This document shows positions 24,329-33,927 of a DNA stretch of 33,927 nt, piece by piece. The DNA is from an uncultured Clostridia bacterium (GTDB lineage Bacteria > Bacillota_A > Clostridia > TANB77 > CAG-508), in NCBI GenBank assembly GCA_944393405.1, contig CALYAC010000016.1:1-33927 (forward strand). The letters run 5' to 3'. The notes beneath the pieces were generated by a model, which had not been told where the DNA came from, did no database searches, and saw only the letters and a program-made list of their open reading frames with translations. The stretch's first letter is position 1. The number at the start of each line of letters is the position of its first letter. Made by a program: the position numbers and the translations under genes.

Positions 24329-25672
24329 TTATTCCTTTACAGAGTTTAAGAATAATATTCCTGTTATAACAGCATTATATAAAGCCATTATTAAAACTCC
24401 CCAGAAGATTATTGTTCCAAAACTAAATATTGGAAGCCATGTTGAGAAACATAATGTTATTCCTATAATCATTATTGGAATTAAAACTAATACCATTGAT
24501 AGTATAGATTTTTTATAAGCTTGTTTATATTCTACTAAATTCTTGTCAGTATTCTTTAATGAATGTAATATATATACTAATAATATATAATTAAGAATAG
24601 CTGAAATTAATAGTCCAAATATTCCTTCCATAGTTATTACTAAATTTGTATATCTTACAATAATTAATAATAAAGCTAAATATCCAATATATGAGATAAT
24701 TCCTAAAAGTCCTAATTTTTTATATTTAATTAATAAAACTATAAATCCAATTAAAGCAATTACTCCTACAACTATTGCAGGTATTACAAATTCATCTAAT
24801 GTAATATCAGATTTTATAAATCTGTTTTGATCTAGTGTATATTGTATTGGTAATTCTCCATCATTAAGTAATACTGCAATATTTGAGCCTTGATTTATAT
24901 ATGATGATAAAGTTTCGCTATCTGAAGTACTTCCAAGTGTTAAAGGTAAAACACCATTTTCTATCTCTTCATCGAAACTTGTTTGTAATAAAGTTGATCC
25001 ATCAATATTTATAGAAATTTGTTTTTCTTCTTCTTCCCCGTCTTCATTTGTTGTAGTAATATAAGTATTTGTTATGTCTTTAAGTGTTTGAATTGAGTCA
25101 TCATTAAATACAAAACTTAAATATACAGCTGTTCCTGCTGTTCCCAAATTTTGATATCCAACTTGTACTTTTTTTAAATTTGAATTGTCCATAAGAACAT
25201 TTCCATCTTCATCTTCTATTGTAAAGACACCTTTTGTATATATCATTTGTACTGCTGTATCTGTCATATCATCTTCTGGAATTTCGGCTGTAATTGTACC
25301 ATTTTCTTTGTCTAGTCTTATTAAATATTCAGATATATTTAATTCATCTAATCTAGATTGTATAATTTTTTTTGTTTTTTCATAATTTTCTTTTGTAAGT
25401 ATATCTTCACTATTTACTGGAACTTCTTCAGTTTTTCCACCTTTTTCTTCTTGATCTACTACATTTCCATCTTTGTCATAATATACTGTTTCTGTTTCAT
25501 CACTAACATTAACAGTAACGGCTCTGTATCCTTCTAAATCCATACCTAATTGATATTCTGGAAGCAAGTTTTTCATAAATTTTGTATCTTGTACAAACAA
25601 TCCTGCAAAAGAAATCATTGATAATAATACGATTAGTAATATAATAAATGTTATTTTTAATCCTCTGTTCAT
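24329..25672 (-). CDS. secD: SecD, divergent
   Basis: This 447-aa Sec accessory subunit uses the proton gradient to complete protein export. The N-terminal TM segment, then LGMDLEGYRAVTV (the G-DL-G signature), a long outer domain with SRLDELNISEYLIR, and five C-terminal TM segments are present. The region that normally reads IGMAVDANVLIFERI is ISAILNYILLVYIL here: the proton-relay aspartate is missing. The outer domain carries acid-rich inserts. It precedes secF on one transcript. Confidence 0.82.
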   Translation of the reverse strand: MNRGLKITFIILLIVLLSMISFAGLFVQDTKFMKNLLPEYQLGMDLEGYRAVTVNVSDETETVYYDKDGNVVDQEEKGGKTEEVPVNSEDILTKENYEKTKKIIQSRLDELNISEYLIRLDKENGTITAEIPEDDMTDTAVQMIYTKGVFTIEDEDGNVLMDNSNLKKVQVGYQNLGTAGTAVYLSFVFNDDSIQTLKDITNTYITTTNEDGEEEEKQISINIDGSTLLQTSFDEEIENGVLPLTLGSTSDSETLSSYINQGSNIAVLLNDGELPIQYTLDQNRFIKSDITLDEFVIPAIVVGVIALIGFIVLLIKYKKLGLLGIISYIGYLALLLIIVRYTNLVITMEGIFGLLISAILNYILLVYILHSLKNTDKNLVEYKQAYKKSILSMVLVLIPIMIIGITLCFSTWLPIFSFGTIIFWGVLIMALYNAVITGILFLNSVKE

Positions 25673-25709
25673 TTTTTATTCTTCCCTTCTTAAATAATAT
25701 CTTTAAATT

Positions 25710-26369
25710 TTATAAAAGTTTTGTATCATTAATTATTAATTCAAACCAAATTCCTAAATATTTAGCTGCATGCTTACTCATCATTGTTCTATCCATAAAT
25801 ATTTCAAAATAGTCTAAAACAGGTGATATTTTCGTATCGATTGTTAAATTTAAAGTTACTTTTCTTTCCTCTTTATTTATCTCAAAAACTGAATTTGTAA
25901 CTGCATAATTAACTTTATCATGTTTATCAAATGTAGATATATTCTTATTAACTACCCTTGATCTATGAACATCTGACTTATCTGCTAATATAATTGCTGC
26001 AGAAATATCACTTACTGCTGTTCCTGTTTGCTCATCATGATTTCCTATAGCCATCATGATTTCTGTTCTTTTATCAACATCCATTCCCATGTTTTTTAAT
26101 ATTTGATATGCTAGTATTGCACCTGTATGAGCATGATCTACTCTATTTATTGAATTTCCTATATCATGCATGTATCCAGCAATTTTTGCAAGTTCTATCC
26201 TTTCTTCTGGATATCCTAAAGTTGACAATACTTCTGCTGCTCTATTAGCTACAATTGATACATGTCTAACAGAATGTTCTGTATATCCTAATGCATTTAA
26301 TTGCTTTTGAGCTCCTTCTACTAAAGCCTTTACTTCTATATTGTTTTTCACATCATCAAAAGTTATCAT
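25710..26369 (-). CDS. HD-domain phosphohydrolase
   Basis: This is a 219-aa cytosolic protein of the HD superfamily. The metal site is complete: HSVRHVSIVANRAAE, AGYMHDIGNSIN (HD pair), DHAHTGA, and GNHDEQTG, with a final ADKSDVHR. Members hydrolyse phosphate from nucleotides or cyclic dinucleotides; the substrate is unknown. It sits just upstream of secD on the same strand, a position seen in other Clostridia. Confidence 0.85.
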   Translation of the reverse strand: MITFDDVKNNIEVKALVEGAQKQLNALGYTEHSVRHVSIVANRAAEVLSTLGYPEERIELAKIAGYMHDIGNSINRVDHAHTGAILAYQILKNMGMDVDKRTEIMMAIGNHDEQTGTAVSDISAAIILADKSDVHRSRVVNKNISTFDKHDKVNYAVTNSVFEINKEERKVTLNLTIDTKISPVLDYFEIFMDRTMMSKHAAKYLGIWFELIINDTKLL

Positions 26370-26469
26370 TTATTTCCTCACTTTCATATACTTTATGATT
26401 TTATATTAATTAAGAAAAAATATCAACAGTTTTTATTAAAAATTTACAATTTTAAGATGTAAATGTAAA

Positions 26470-26498
26470 ATCACTTTAAGAACCATTCTTAAAGCGAC
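26470..26498 (-). terminator. Terminator of the DUF3792 gene
   Basis: On the minus strand TCGCTTTAAGAA pairs with TTCTTAAAGTGA around TGG and is followed by TTTT, 15 bp past the stop. Confidence 0.7.
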
Positions 26499-26512
26499 TT
26501 ATGATTTAATAA

Positions 26513-26941
26513 TTATTTAACATTAACTCCTATTATTCCTCCTATCATCCCTGTTATTATACTAATGCAAATCATAATAACTGAATTTATATTTAAATAA
26601 AACATTCCAGTTATAATACTTGATAATAAATATATTATCATTATATATACAAATCCAATTATCGCTCCATTTATAATGCCTTTTCTCTTTATTTTAATAT
26701 TTGCAAAAGAACTTCCAATTAAAATACTCATTCCTACAATAACCATTATTACTATTTTCATGGAATCTTCAGACATATTAGTACTTGATAATATAGCCGC
26801 ATAAATAGTTAATAATATTATGGTTAATATTATTGCAATTATACTTCCTTTTATTATTATACTAATACATTCTTTATTTTTATTTCCAGTTGTATCGTCT
26901 TTTAATATATTACTAATATTTTTTACATTATTTTCTTTCAT
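26513..26941 (-). CDS. TIGR04086/DUF3792 membrane protein
   Basis: This is a 142-aa protein with four TM segments (about 29-50, 60-80, 87-108 and 118-140) and short loops. The GAIIGFVYIMIIYLLSSII region and the final GMIGGIIGV fit the clostridial TIGR04086 family, usually found near yajC, tgt and secD. No function is known. Here yajC is not visible next to it. Confidence 0.75.
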   Translation of the reverse strand: MKENNVKNISNILKDDTTGNKNKECISIIIKGSIIAIILTIILLTIYAAILSSTNMSEDSMKIVIMVIVGMSILIGSSFANIKIKRKGIINGAIIGFVYIMIIYLLSSIITGMFYLNINSVIMICISIITGMIGGIIGVNVK

Positions 26942-27050
26942 TTATTCTCCTTTCCTTTCTAATCAAAATCTATTAGTGAATATATATTCATTTTTTTTAT
27001 TTATATAACTATATTTATATAATAGATAATTACTATTTTATTTTTCTAAA

Positions 27051-27092
27051 AAAATACTTCTTAAATTAATATTTACATTTAAGAAGTATTTT
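27051..27092 (-). terminator. Terminator of the WG-repeat gene
   Basis: AAAATACTTCTTAAAT pairs with ATTTAAGAAGTATTTT around 10 nt, just downstream of the stop at 27121. Confidence 0.75.
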
Positions 27093-27120
27093 AGTTTTAT
27101 TCTTATTTTATAATAATTTA

Positions 27121-28635
27121 TTATGCTGCTGGAGTAGCCATAACTTCATTTTGTACTATAGCATTTTCAGTCGCAACATTATTTGGATCATTAACTGTAG
27201 TATTTGTATTTAATTGAGGTTGTTCTACTTTTTCTTGGAAAACATCAAGTTGAGTTAATCCTATTCTTTGTTGTACATCAACCATTTTTCCATTTTGCTC
27301 TTGTTGTTGAGTTATAGTTATATAATATTCAACCTTACCTTGAGTAGTTGTTGAATATACTGAATCTAAAATTGCTGGAACATATTCTTTTCCTTCTGAA
27401 TCAAGAATAGCATATTTTCCTTCGGCATTTCCCATAACTATTGCCTCATATTCTGGTATAATTAATACATTATTTGTTACCATTTCTTTGTTTGTTTTAT
27501 TTACACATCCTATACTTGTATAATTTAAAGGAATTATTAATTCTCCATCTGTATTAAATACTCCCCATTTTCCATTTTGCATAACTGGTATGCATTTATC
27601 ATATAACAAGTATGGATTTTCAATGTCGTTTGAAGTAAATTCTTTTGTATCTACTCCTATTTGATCATATTCTAAGAATATAAGTAGATTTCCATTTTGA
27701 TTAATTACACCATATTTATTATTATTTTGTACTAAATAATAGTTTAGTTCTTTACTAATTTGCTTTATCTCTGAATAGTTAGGTTCTATTTTAGTTGTTC
27801 CGTCTATTGATAAAATTCCTTTTTTACCTTCATCTGTCATAACAGTAAATTCGTTACTACCTTCTTTATACTCTATATTTGCATATTTAGTACCAATTAT
27901 TTCATTTCCATCTTTATCACATACACCAAAATGTTCATCCTCAGTCATAATAACGACTAAGCCTTGTCTAAGAGCTTTTTTATTATTAAAATTAACTTTA
28001 TCAGCTTGCATATTTATTACAGAGTTTGTAAATTTTGATGCGTAAGCTTCTGCTATATTATTCAAAGTATTTACTCTAATTGTATTATTAGATTCATTAT
28101 ACGTAATTAAAGAGTTAGTTCCTATTTCCATTCCATCTTTTGAAACATATAATTCATTATTTCTTAATATAACGGGTTTTTCAATTTCAAAATATTCATA
28201 ATCATATGATTCTTCAGTATTATTCTTGTTAGGTTGTACTTGTTTATACATTGTAGCTGAATTTAGTGAATATGATGCATACTCATTAGTTGACCCATTT
28301 TCTTCTCCATCACCATCAGCTATATAACAATTAGCTGTATCTTCTGAATATTTATTTTTAAAATCTCCATTATATGTGTGATAACCTACTAGTTCAGCAA
28401 ATTTCTTTATATTAATATATAAAGTATCATTTTCAGTTATAAATAAATTTTCTGGTATAGTTGTTGATTTTCCATCAACAATAAATTTTAATTTACTATT
28501 TTCCACTTTTTGAATTTGTATTCCTATAAATACACATGCACCTATTAATATAACTATTAATATAGCAATAATAATCATTATTATTTTTGCCTTTTTATTC
28601 TTTTGGTTTTGTACTTCATTTTCTAATAGATTCAT
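27121..28635 (-). CDS. Membrane-anchored WG-repeat protein
   Basis: This 504-aa protein starts with a Lys-rich segment and one TM segment (about 18-40). A copper-amine-oxidase N-like region (IPENLFITENDTLYINIKKF) follows. Then come five or so WG-type repeats, such as FGVCDKDGNEII, KGILSIDGTTKIEP, YGVINQNGNLLI, WGVFNTDGELIIPLNY and YAILDSEGKEYVP. The tail is rich in Gln, Asn and Val. It is probably displayed outside the membrane and mediates binding. It lies directly after tgt on the same strand. Confidence 0.75.
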   Translation of the reverse strand: MNLLENEVQNQKNKKAKIIMIIIAILIVILIGACVFIGIQIQKVENSKLKFIVDGKSTTIPENLFITENDTLYINIKKFAELVGYHTYNGDFKNKYSEDTANCYIADGDGEENGSTNEYASYSLNSATMYKQVQPNKNNTEESYDYEYFEIEKPVILRNNELYVSKDGMEIGTNSLITYNESNNTIRVNTLNNIAEAYASKFTNSVINMQADKVNFNNKKALRQGLVVIMTEDEHFGVCDKDGNEIIGTKYANIEYKEGSNEFTVMTDEGKKGILSIDGTTKIEPNYSEIKQISKELNYYLVQNNNKYGVINQNGNLLIFLEYDQIGVDTKEFTSNDIENPYLLYDKCIPVMQNGKWGVFNTDGELIIPLNYTSIGCVNKTNKEMVTNNVLIIPEYEAIVMGNAEGKYAILDSEGKEYVPAILDSVYSTTTQGKVEYYITITQQQEQNGKMVDVQQRIGLTQLDVFQEKVEQPQLNTNTTVNDPNNVATENAIVQNEVMATPAA

Positions 28636-28649
28636 AGAAACCTCCCATT

Positions 28650-29826
<1,177 letters not shown>

Positions 29827-29842
29827 TTAAATTTTCATCATT

Positions 29843-30865
29843 TTAATTTATAAACATTGCATCACCAAAGCTGAAGAACCTATATTTTTCTTTAACCGCT
29901 TCATTATATGCTCTTAAAATAAAATCTCTATCAGCTAATGCTGAAACTAGCATTAATAATGTAGATTGTGGTAAATGGAAATTAGTAATTAATCCATCTA
30001 AACATTTAAATTTATATCCTGGATAAATAAAAATATTTGTATCCCCTTCTGTTTCTTTTACCATTCCATTTTCATCAGCTATTGTTTCCAATACTCTGCA
30101 TGATGTAGTTCCTACAGAAATTACTCTTTTTCCATTTTTCTTTGCTGTATTAATTTTTTCTACATCTTCTTCTTTTATGTAGAAATGTTCTGAATGCATA
30201 TCATGTTCTTCTACATTTTCTTCTTTTACTGGTCTAAATGTTCCAATTCCAACATGTAATGTTACATTTGCAATACTTACACCTTTTTCTTCTATTTTAT
30301 TTAATAATTCTGGTGTAAAATGAAGTCCTGCTGTTGGTGCAGCTGCAGACCCATCATATTTTGCATAAACCGTTTGATATCTATCTCTTTCTTTTAGTTC
30401 TTCATGTATATATGGTGGCAGAGGCATAAGTCCAATTTTATCTAATATTTCATTAAATATACCTTTATATTCAAATTTTACTTTTCTTGTGCCACCAGGC
30501 ATTGTATCTATGATTTCAGCCTTTAATATTCCATCCCCAAATATAACTTTAGCACCAACATGAAGTTTGTTTCCAGGTCTTACTATTGTTTCCCAAATAT
30601 CCCCTTCTATATTATTTAATAATAGAAATTCAACATTTGCACCAGTCTCCTTTTTTCCATAAATTCTTGCTGGAATTACTTTTGTATTATTTCTAACTAA
30701 ACAATCACCAGGGTTTAAGTAATCAATAATATCTTTAAAAGTTTTATGCTCAATTGTTTTATCTTTTCTATTTAAAACCATTAATCTAGATTCATCTCTT
30801 TTTTCAATTGGAACTTGTGCTATAAGTTCTTCTGGTAAATCATAATTAAAATCTGATACCTTCAT
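29843..30865 (-). CDS. queA: S-adenosylmethionine:tRNA ribosyltransferase-isomerase
   Basis: This 340-aa enzyme adds the epoxycyclopentanediol to preQ1-tRNA in queuosine synthesis. The N-terminal [47 protein letters not shown] and [11 protein letters not shown] motifs are complete and length is normal. AAGAGGAGACG before the ATG lies in the end of the upstream zincin gene. It is directly upstream of tgt, the enzyme acting one step earlier in the pathway. Confidence 0.96.
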   Translation of the reverse strand: MKVSDFNYDLPEELIAQVPIEKRDESRLMVLNRKDKTIEHKTFKDIIDYLNPGDCLVRNNTKVIPARIYGKKETGANVEFLLLNNIEGDIWETIVRPGNKLHVGAKVIFGDGILKAEIIDTMPGGTRKVKFEYKGIFNEILDKIGLMPLPPYIHEELKERDRYQTVYAKYDGSAAAPTAGLHFTPELLNKIEEKGVSIANVTLHVGIGTFRPVKEENVEEHDMHSEHFYIKEEDVEKINTAKKNGKRVISVGTTSCRVLETIADENGMVKETEGDTNIFIYPGYKFKCLDGLITNFHLPQSTLLMLVSALADRDFILRAYNEAVKEKYRFFSFGDAMFIN

Positions 30866-30868
30866 TAT

Positions 30869-32231
30869 TTACGTCTCCTCTTTTCTAAACAACTGTGTTA
30901 ACCTTTTTATAATACTTTCTATTTCTTCGATAAAATTATCAGGATCTTTTAATTCATTTAATTCAATTGGACTCATAAAATTGCTTTCATGGATTGGTTT
31001 TGAGCTAAATGAAAAATCTGTTAACCCTTTATTTTCTCCACCGTTTATAGTATTTTGCATATAATCTTTATACCAATTTTTTAGTCCAAATACACTGTCA
31101 CTCATATATCCATATGCCATATTATCATGTAGTCTTGCAATATCATTTCCATTTTCTAGTTCGTTTCTTTCCAATGTGTGCAAAAATTCATGAACAAAAA
31201 CTTCTTCTGGAAACATATTAAATACAGAAAGTTTATAAATATCGCTATTTTCATCATCTGGTAATCTTATATTTGAAAATCCTATTTGATCATATTCCAT
31301 AGCTCCGAAGTCCTATCCAGTCATGAACTAATATATCACTACTTTGATTAAGATCTCCTAATCTAACAGCAACATAAATATAATCATACTCATTTTGTGT
31401 TATGTATTTATCTATTAGTGGCTTTGCATCATCTGGATCAACGTAATATTCATTTTCCGGATCATATGAAATCGTAGTTAAAGGATCTTCAATTCTTATT
31501 ATTTCATATGTCATGTCCATTTTATTAGCACTTAATTCTTTTAATGAACTTTGCAATCTATTCATATTACTTTCAATTGTATAAATATCATCATTTGTCA
31601 TACTTAACTTTATATTTTTGTTGTTCACATTTAAATCAATGTTTTCAATTATAAAGCAAGCCATCTTCCAATTATTATCTGTATCTGGTTTTCCCTCTTC
31701 TATTTTAAAATTAGAAAACCAAGCTATACCTTTACTATACTCTTCATAACCGCCTAACCTAAATCCAATCTCTATTTCAGACCTGTTATTTGAATTAAAC
31801 ATAAAAGTAAGCTCAGTCCAATCATTAGTTCCAGATAAAGATCTAGAGCATTCTGTAGTATCATTTATAGCAATTTGTGCTCCTCCAGAAGCTTTGTTTT
31901 CTTTATTTACTACATTTTCTGTTTTTACCATACATGTTACTTTATATGGTGTATTAGGATTAACTTTTATTTTTTTGTAAAACATCGAATCATTAAAATC
32001 TTTATTTTCTATTTTATAACTATTATCTTTTGAATATTTAGTCGCAAAATCTCTCGTGAAGGAGGTTTTCCCTTCTTCACGAATTGCTTTTGTGTAATCA
32101 TAAAAATTATATTTTGAATATATTATCCAAGCAACAATAATAATCGTTATCATAATAGTATAATAAATAATAGCTTTTACATTTATTTTTTTATTTATTT
32201 TATTACTATCTTTTATATTATCATTTTTCAT
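30869..32231 (-). CDS. Anchored zinc-peptidase-like protein via +1 frameshift
   Basis: Read as one shifted gene this is a 453-aa protein. One N-terminal TM segment (about 21-41) is followed by a carbohydrate-binding-like domain (about 75-175, with WFSNFKIEEG at its end). A C-terminal region carries VHEFLHTLE (H347, E348, H351), a zincin signature. Frame 1 ends five codons after CTT CGG A; skipping one C gives WIGLGAMEYDQIGFS, and the metal site lies only in frame 2. It would be a membrane-anchored, outward-facing peptidase. It lies between ileS and queA; no known role. Confidence 0.75.
31302..31310 (-). other. +1 frameshift site CUU CGG A in the zincin gene
   Basis: Minus-strand codons ATA GGA CTT CGG AGC run to a stop five codons after the CGG (31305-31307). 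Skipping the C gives CTT GGA GCT ATG. AGGA immediately precedes the CTT, somewhat as the internal SD does in prfB. Confidence 0.78.
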
Positions 32232-32264
32232 AAAACTCTAAATATATTCCTTTCAAAGTTATAT

Positions 32265-33927
32265 TTACTTTAAAGCTTCACTACATCTATGACATATTGT
32301 TGGATTTTCTTTATCTTCTCCAACTGTTTCAGAATACATCCAACATCTTTCACATTTTTCTCCTGGAGCTTGCTGTACTTTTACTCCTAATTTTATTTCA
32401 TCTTTTCTAGCATTTTCTTCTATATCTATTGCTGAAATTATAAATACTGTCTTTAATAATTCTTCATTTTCTTTCAAGAACTTGTATTCTTCATTTTCCG
32501 CATATATTGTAACTTTTGCATTTAAAGATGATCCTATTTTCTTTTCTGCTCTTGCGTTTTCTAGTTCTTTTGCAACTATATCTTTTACTTTTATGATTTT
32601 ATTCCATTTATCTGTTAATTCTTGATTATCATACATATCATTTGGCTCTGGATAATCTGTAAGCATTACACTTTCTACATCTTCATTTTTAGTGTGCTTC
32701 ATTGCTTTCCATATATCCTCAGCTGTAAATGGTATCATAGGAGTAAGAAGTTTTACTAATGTATCTAGTATTATATACATAGTAGTTTGTGCTGCTTTTC
32801 TTTCTAAAGAATCTTTTTTAGATGTATATAATCTATCTTTTATAATATCAAGATAAAAACTACTCATATCTACAACACAGAATTGATTTATATCATGATA
32901 ACAACTTGCAAAATTATATTCATCATAATCTTTATTGCAATCTTTAACTAATTTATTTAATCTTGTTAAAGCCCATTTATCAATTTCTAATAACTTACTA
33001 TATTCTACTGGTTTTTCTGGATCATAGTCATTAGTATTTCCTAATATATATCTTGCTGTATTTCTAATTTTTCTATATACATCAGATATACCTTTTAATA
33101 TATCATCTGAAAGATTTACATCCATAGAATAATCTGCTGAAAGAACCCATAATCTTAATATATCTGCTCCATATTTATTGCATACATCTATTGGTGATAC
33201 TCCATTTCCTAAACTCTTAGACATTTTTCTACCTTGTCCATCAACAACGAATCCACAGCTTAATACTTCTTTATATGGTGCAATTCCTTTTGTAGCTACA
33301 GATGTAAGAAGTGATGATTGGAACCATCCTCTATACTGGTCATTTCCTTCAAGATATAAATCTGCTGGATATGAAAGTCCACGTTCAACTAATACACTTT
33401 GATGTGTAGAACCAGAATCAAACCAAACATCCATTATATCTGTTTCTTTTTTGAAATGAGTACATCCACATTTAGAACATTTTGCTCCTTTAGGCATTAA
33501 TTCTTCTTCTTTCATTTCATACCATGCGTTAGATCCTTTTTCTCTAAATATGTCTTGGATCTTCTTTATTGATTCTTCTGTTACATATGCTTCTTCACAT
33601 TCTGTACAATAGAATATTGGAAGTGGAACTCCCCATGTACGTTGTCTTGATATACACCAGTCATTTCTTCCTTTTATCATTTCTGACATTCTATCTTCTC
33701 CCCATGCTGGGTGCCATTTAACATCTTTTATTGCTTTTAATACATCATCTCTAAATCCATCAACTGATGCAAACCATTGTGGAGTTGCTCTATATATAAC
33801 TGGTTTTTTACATCTCCAACAATGTGGATATGAGTGAAATACTTCAACAGCTTTTAATAAATATCCATTTTCATCAAGCCATTTTGTTATTTCTTTATTT
33901 GATTTAGCATAGAACATTCCTGCAAAT
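32265..33927 (-). CDS. ileS: Isoleucyl-tRNA synthetase, C-terminal part
   Basis: The gene is cut by the right edge of the window, and the frame stays open to 33927 (F-A-G before MFYAKSNK). The visible 550-odd residues include WFASVDGFRDDVL, GRNDWCISRQRTWGVP, VWFDSGSTHQSVL, GNDQYRGWFQSSLLT, the KMSKS loop (GRKMSKSLGN) and the C-terminal zinc finger CERCWMYSE...CHRC. A second zinc finger (CTECEE, CSKCGC) lies inside. It attaches Ile to its tRNA. It ends 33 bp before the zincin gene on the same strand. Confidence 0.95.
   Translation of the reverse strand, partial: FAGMFYAKSNKEITKWLDENGYLLKAVEVFHSYPHCWRCKKPVIYRATPQWFASVDGFRDDVLKAIKDVKWHPAWGEDRMSEMIKGRNDWCISRQRTWGVPLPIFYCTECEEAYVTEESIKKIQDIFREKGSNAWYEMKEEELMPKGAKCSKCGCTHFKKETDIMDVWFDSGSTHQSVLVERGLSYPADLYLEGNDQYRGWFQSSLLTSVATKGIAPYKEVLSCGFVVDGQGRKMSKSLGNGVSPIDVCNKYGADILRLWVLSADYSMDVNLSDDILKGISDVYRKIRNTARYILGNTNDYDPEKPVEYSKLLEIDKWALTRLNKLVKDCNKDYDEYNFASCYHDINQFCVVDMSSFYLDIIKDRLYTSKKDSLERKAAQTTMYIILDTLVKLLTPMIPFTAEDIWKAMKHTKNEDVESVMLTDYPEPNDMYDNQELTDKWNKIIKVKDIVAKELENARAEKKIGSSLNAKVTIYAENEEYKFLKENEELLKTVFIISAIDIEENARKDEIKLGVKVQQAPGEKCERCWMYSETVGEDKENPTICHRCSEALK

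Noticed and set aside
26370..27120. SCIFF peptide (scfA) near DUF3792 and secD
   Set aside because: Clostridia often carry this six-cysteine peptide here, but no matching small frame is visible in the gaps.

Overview
The window is very AT-rich DNA from a spore-forming, low-GC member of the Clostridia. The evidence is a cotJABC spore-coat operon, a YtxC-type sporulation protein, a PyrDB/PyrK dihydroorotate dehydrogenase and type 2 PyrF, and a queA-tgt-DUF3792-secD-secF neighbourhood. Most genes lie on the minus strand.

Layout. 1-3600: probable integration scar and cargo. A bare tRNA 3' end with its terminator is at 464-530, a decayed look-alike is at 1650-1716, and three hypothetical membrane or secreted proteins follow. 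3698-6773: accessory genes (HD phosphohydrolase plus small coiled-coil protein, membrane protein, DUF1653, Nudix, deoxyribosyltransferase-like protein). 6821-13926: the pyrimidine operon pyrB-pyrI-pyrC-kinase-pyrF-Nudix-pyrK-PLC-like-pyrD, with a divergent atypical pyrE at 14089. 15062-15819: two paralogous Cys-rich small proteins of clearly higher GC. 16019-18030: a PP2C-like phosphatase and a GT4 glycosyltransferase. 18158-19540: cotJABC. 19678-22154: pyruvate kinase and a GT2 glycosyltransferase. 22224-33927: ytxC, rhodanese, secF, secD, HD protein, DUF3792, WG-repeat protein, tgt, queA, an anchored zincin and the 3' part of ileS.

The main discovery candidate is translational. Three minus-strand genes (a GT4 glycosyltransferase, the housekeeping gene tgt, and a zinc-peptidase-like gene) are each interrupted by a +1 frame change. 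All three changes fall at the same heptamer, YYU CGG A (CCU CGG A, UUU CGG A, CUU CGG A), and all resume on GGA (Gly). In my manual scan of all genes, CGG does not occur in frame anywhere else in the native genes (about 9,500 codons). The only other in-frame CGG codons, five of them, are in three genes that look foreign, and none of those has the U-CGG-A context. This fits CGG being an unassigned or starved codon used as a programmed +1 frameshift site, or CGGA being read as a four-base Gly codon. In tgt the frameshift is needed to add the zinc site, and in the peptidase it is needed to add the HEFLH motif.

Operon logic: pyrB through pyrD make UMP with a few embedded accessory enzymes. queA and tgt make queuosine-modified tRNA. 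secD and secF (both degenerate) serve secretion. cotJABC builds the inner spore coat.
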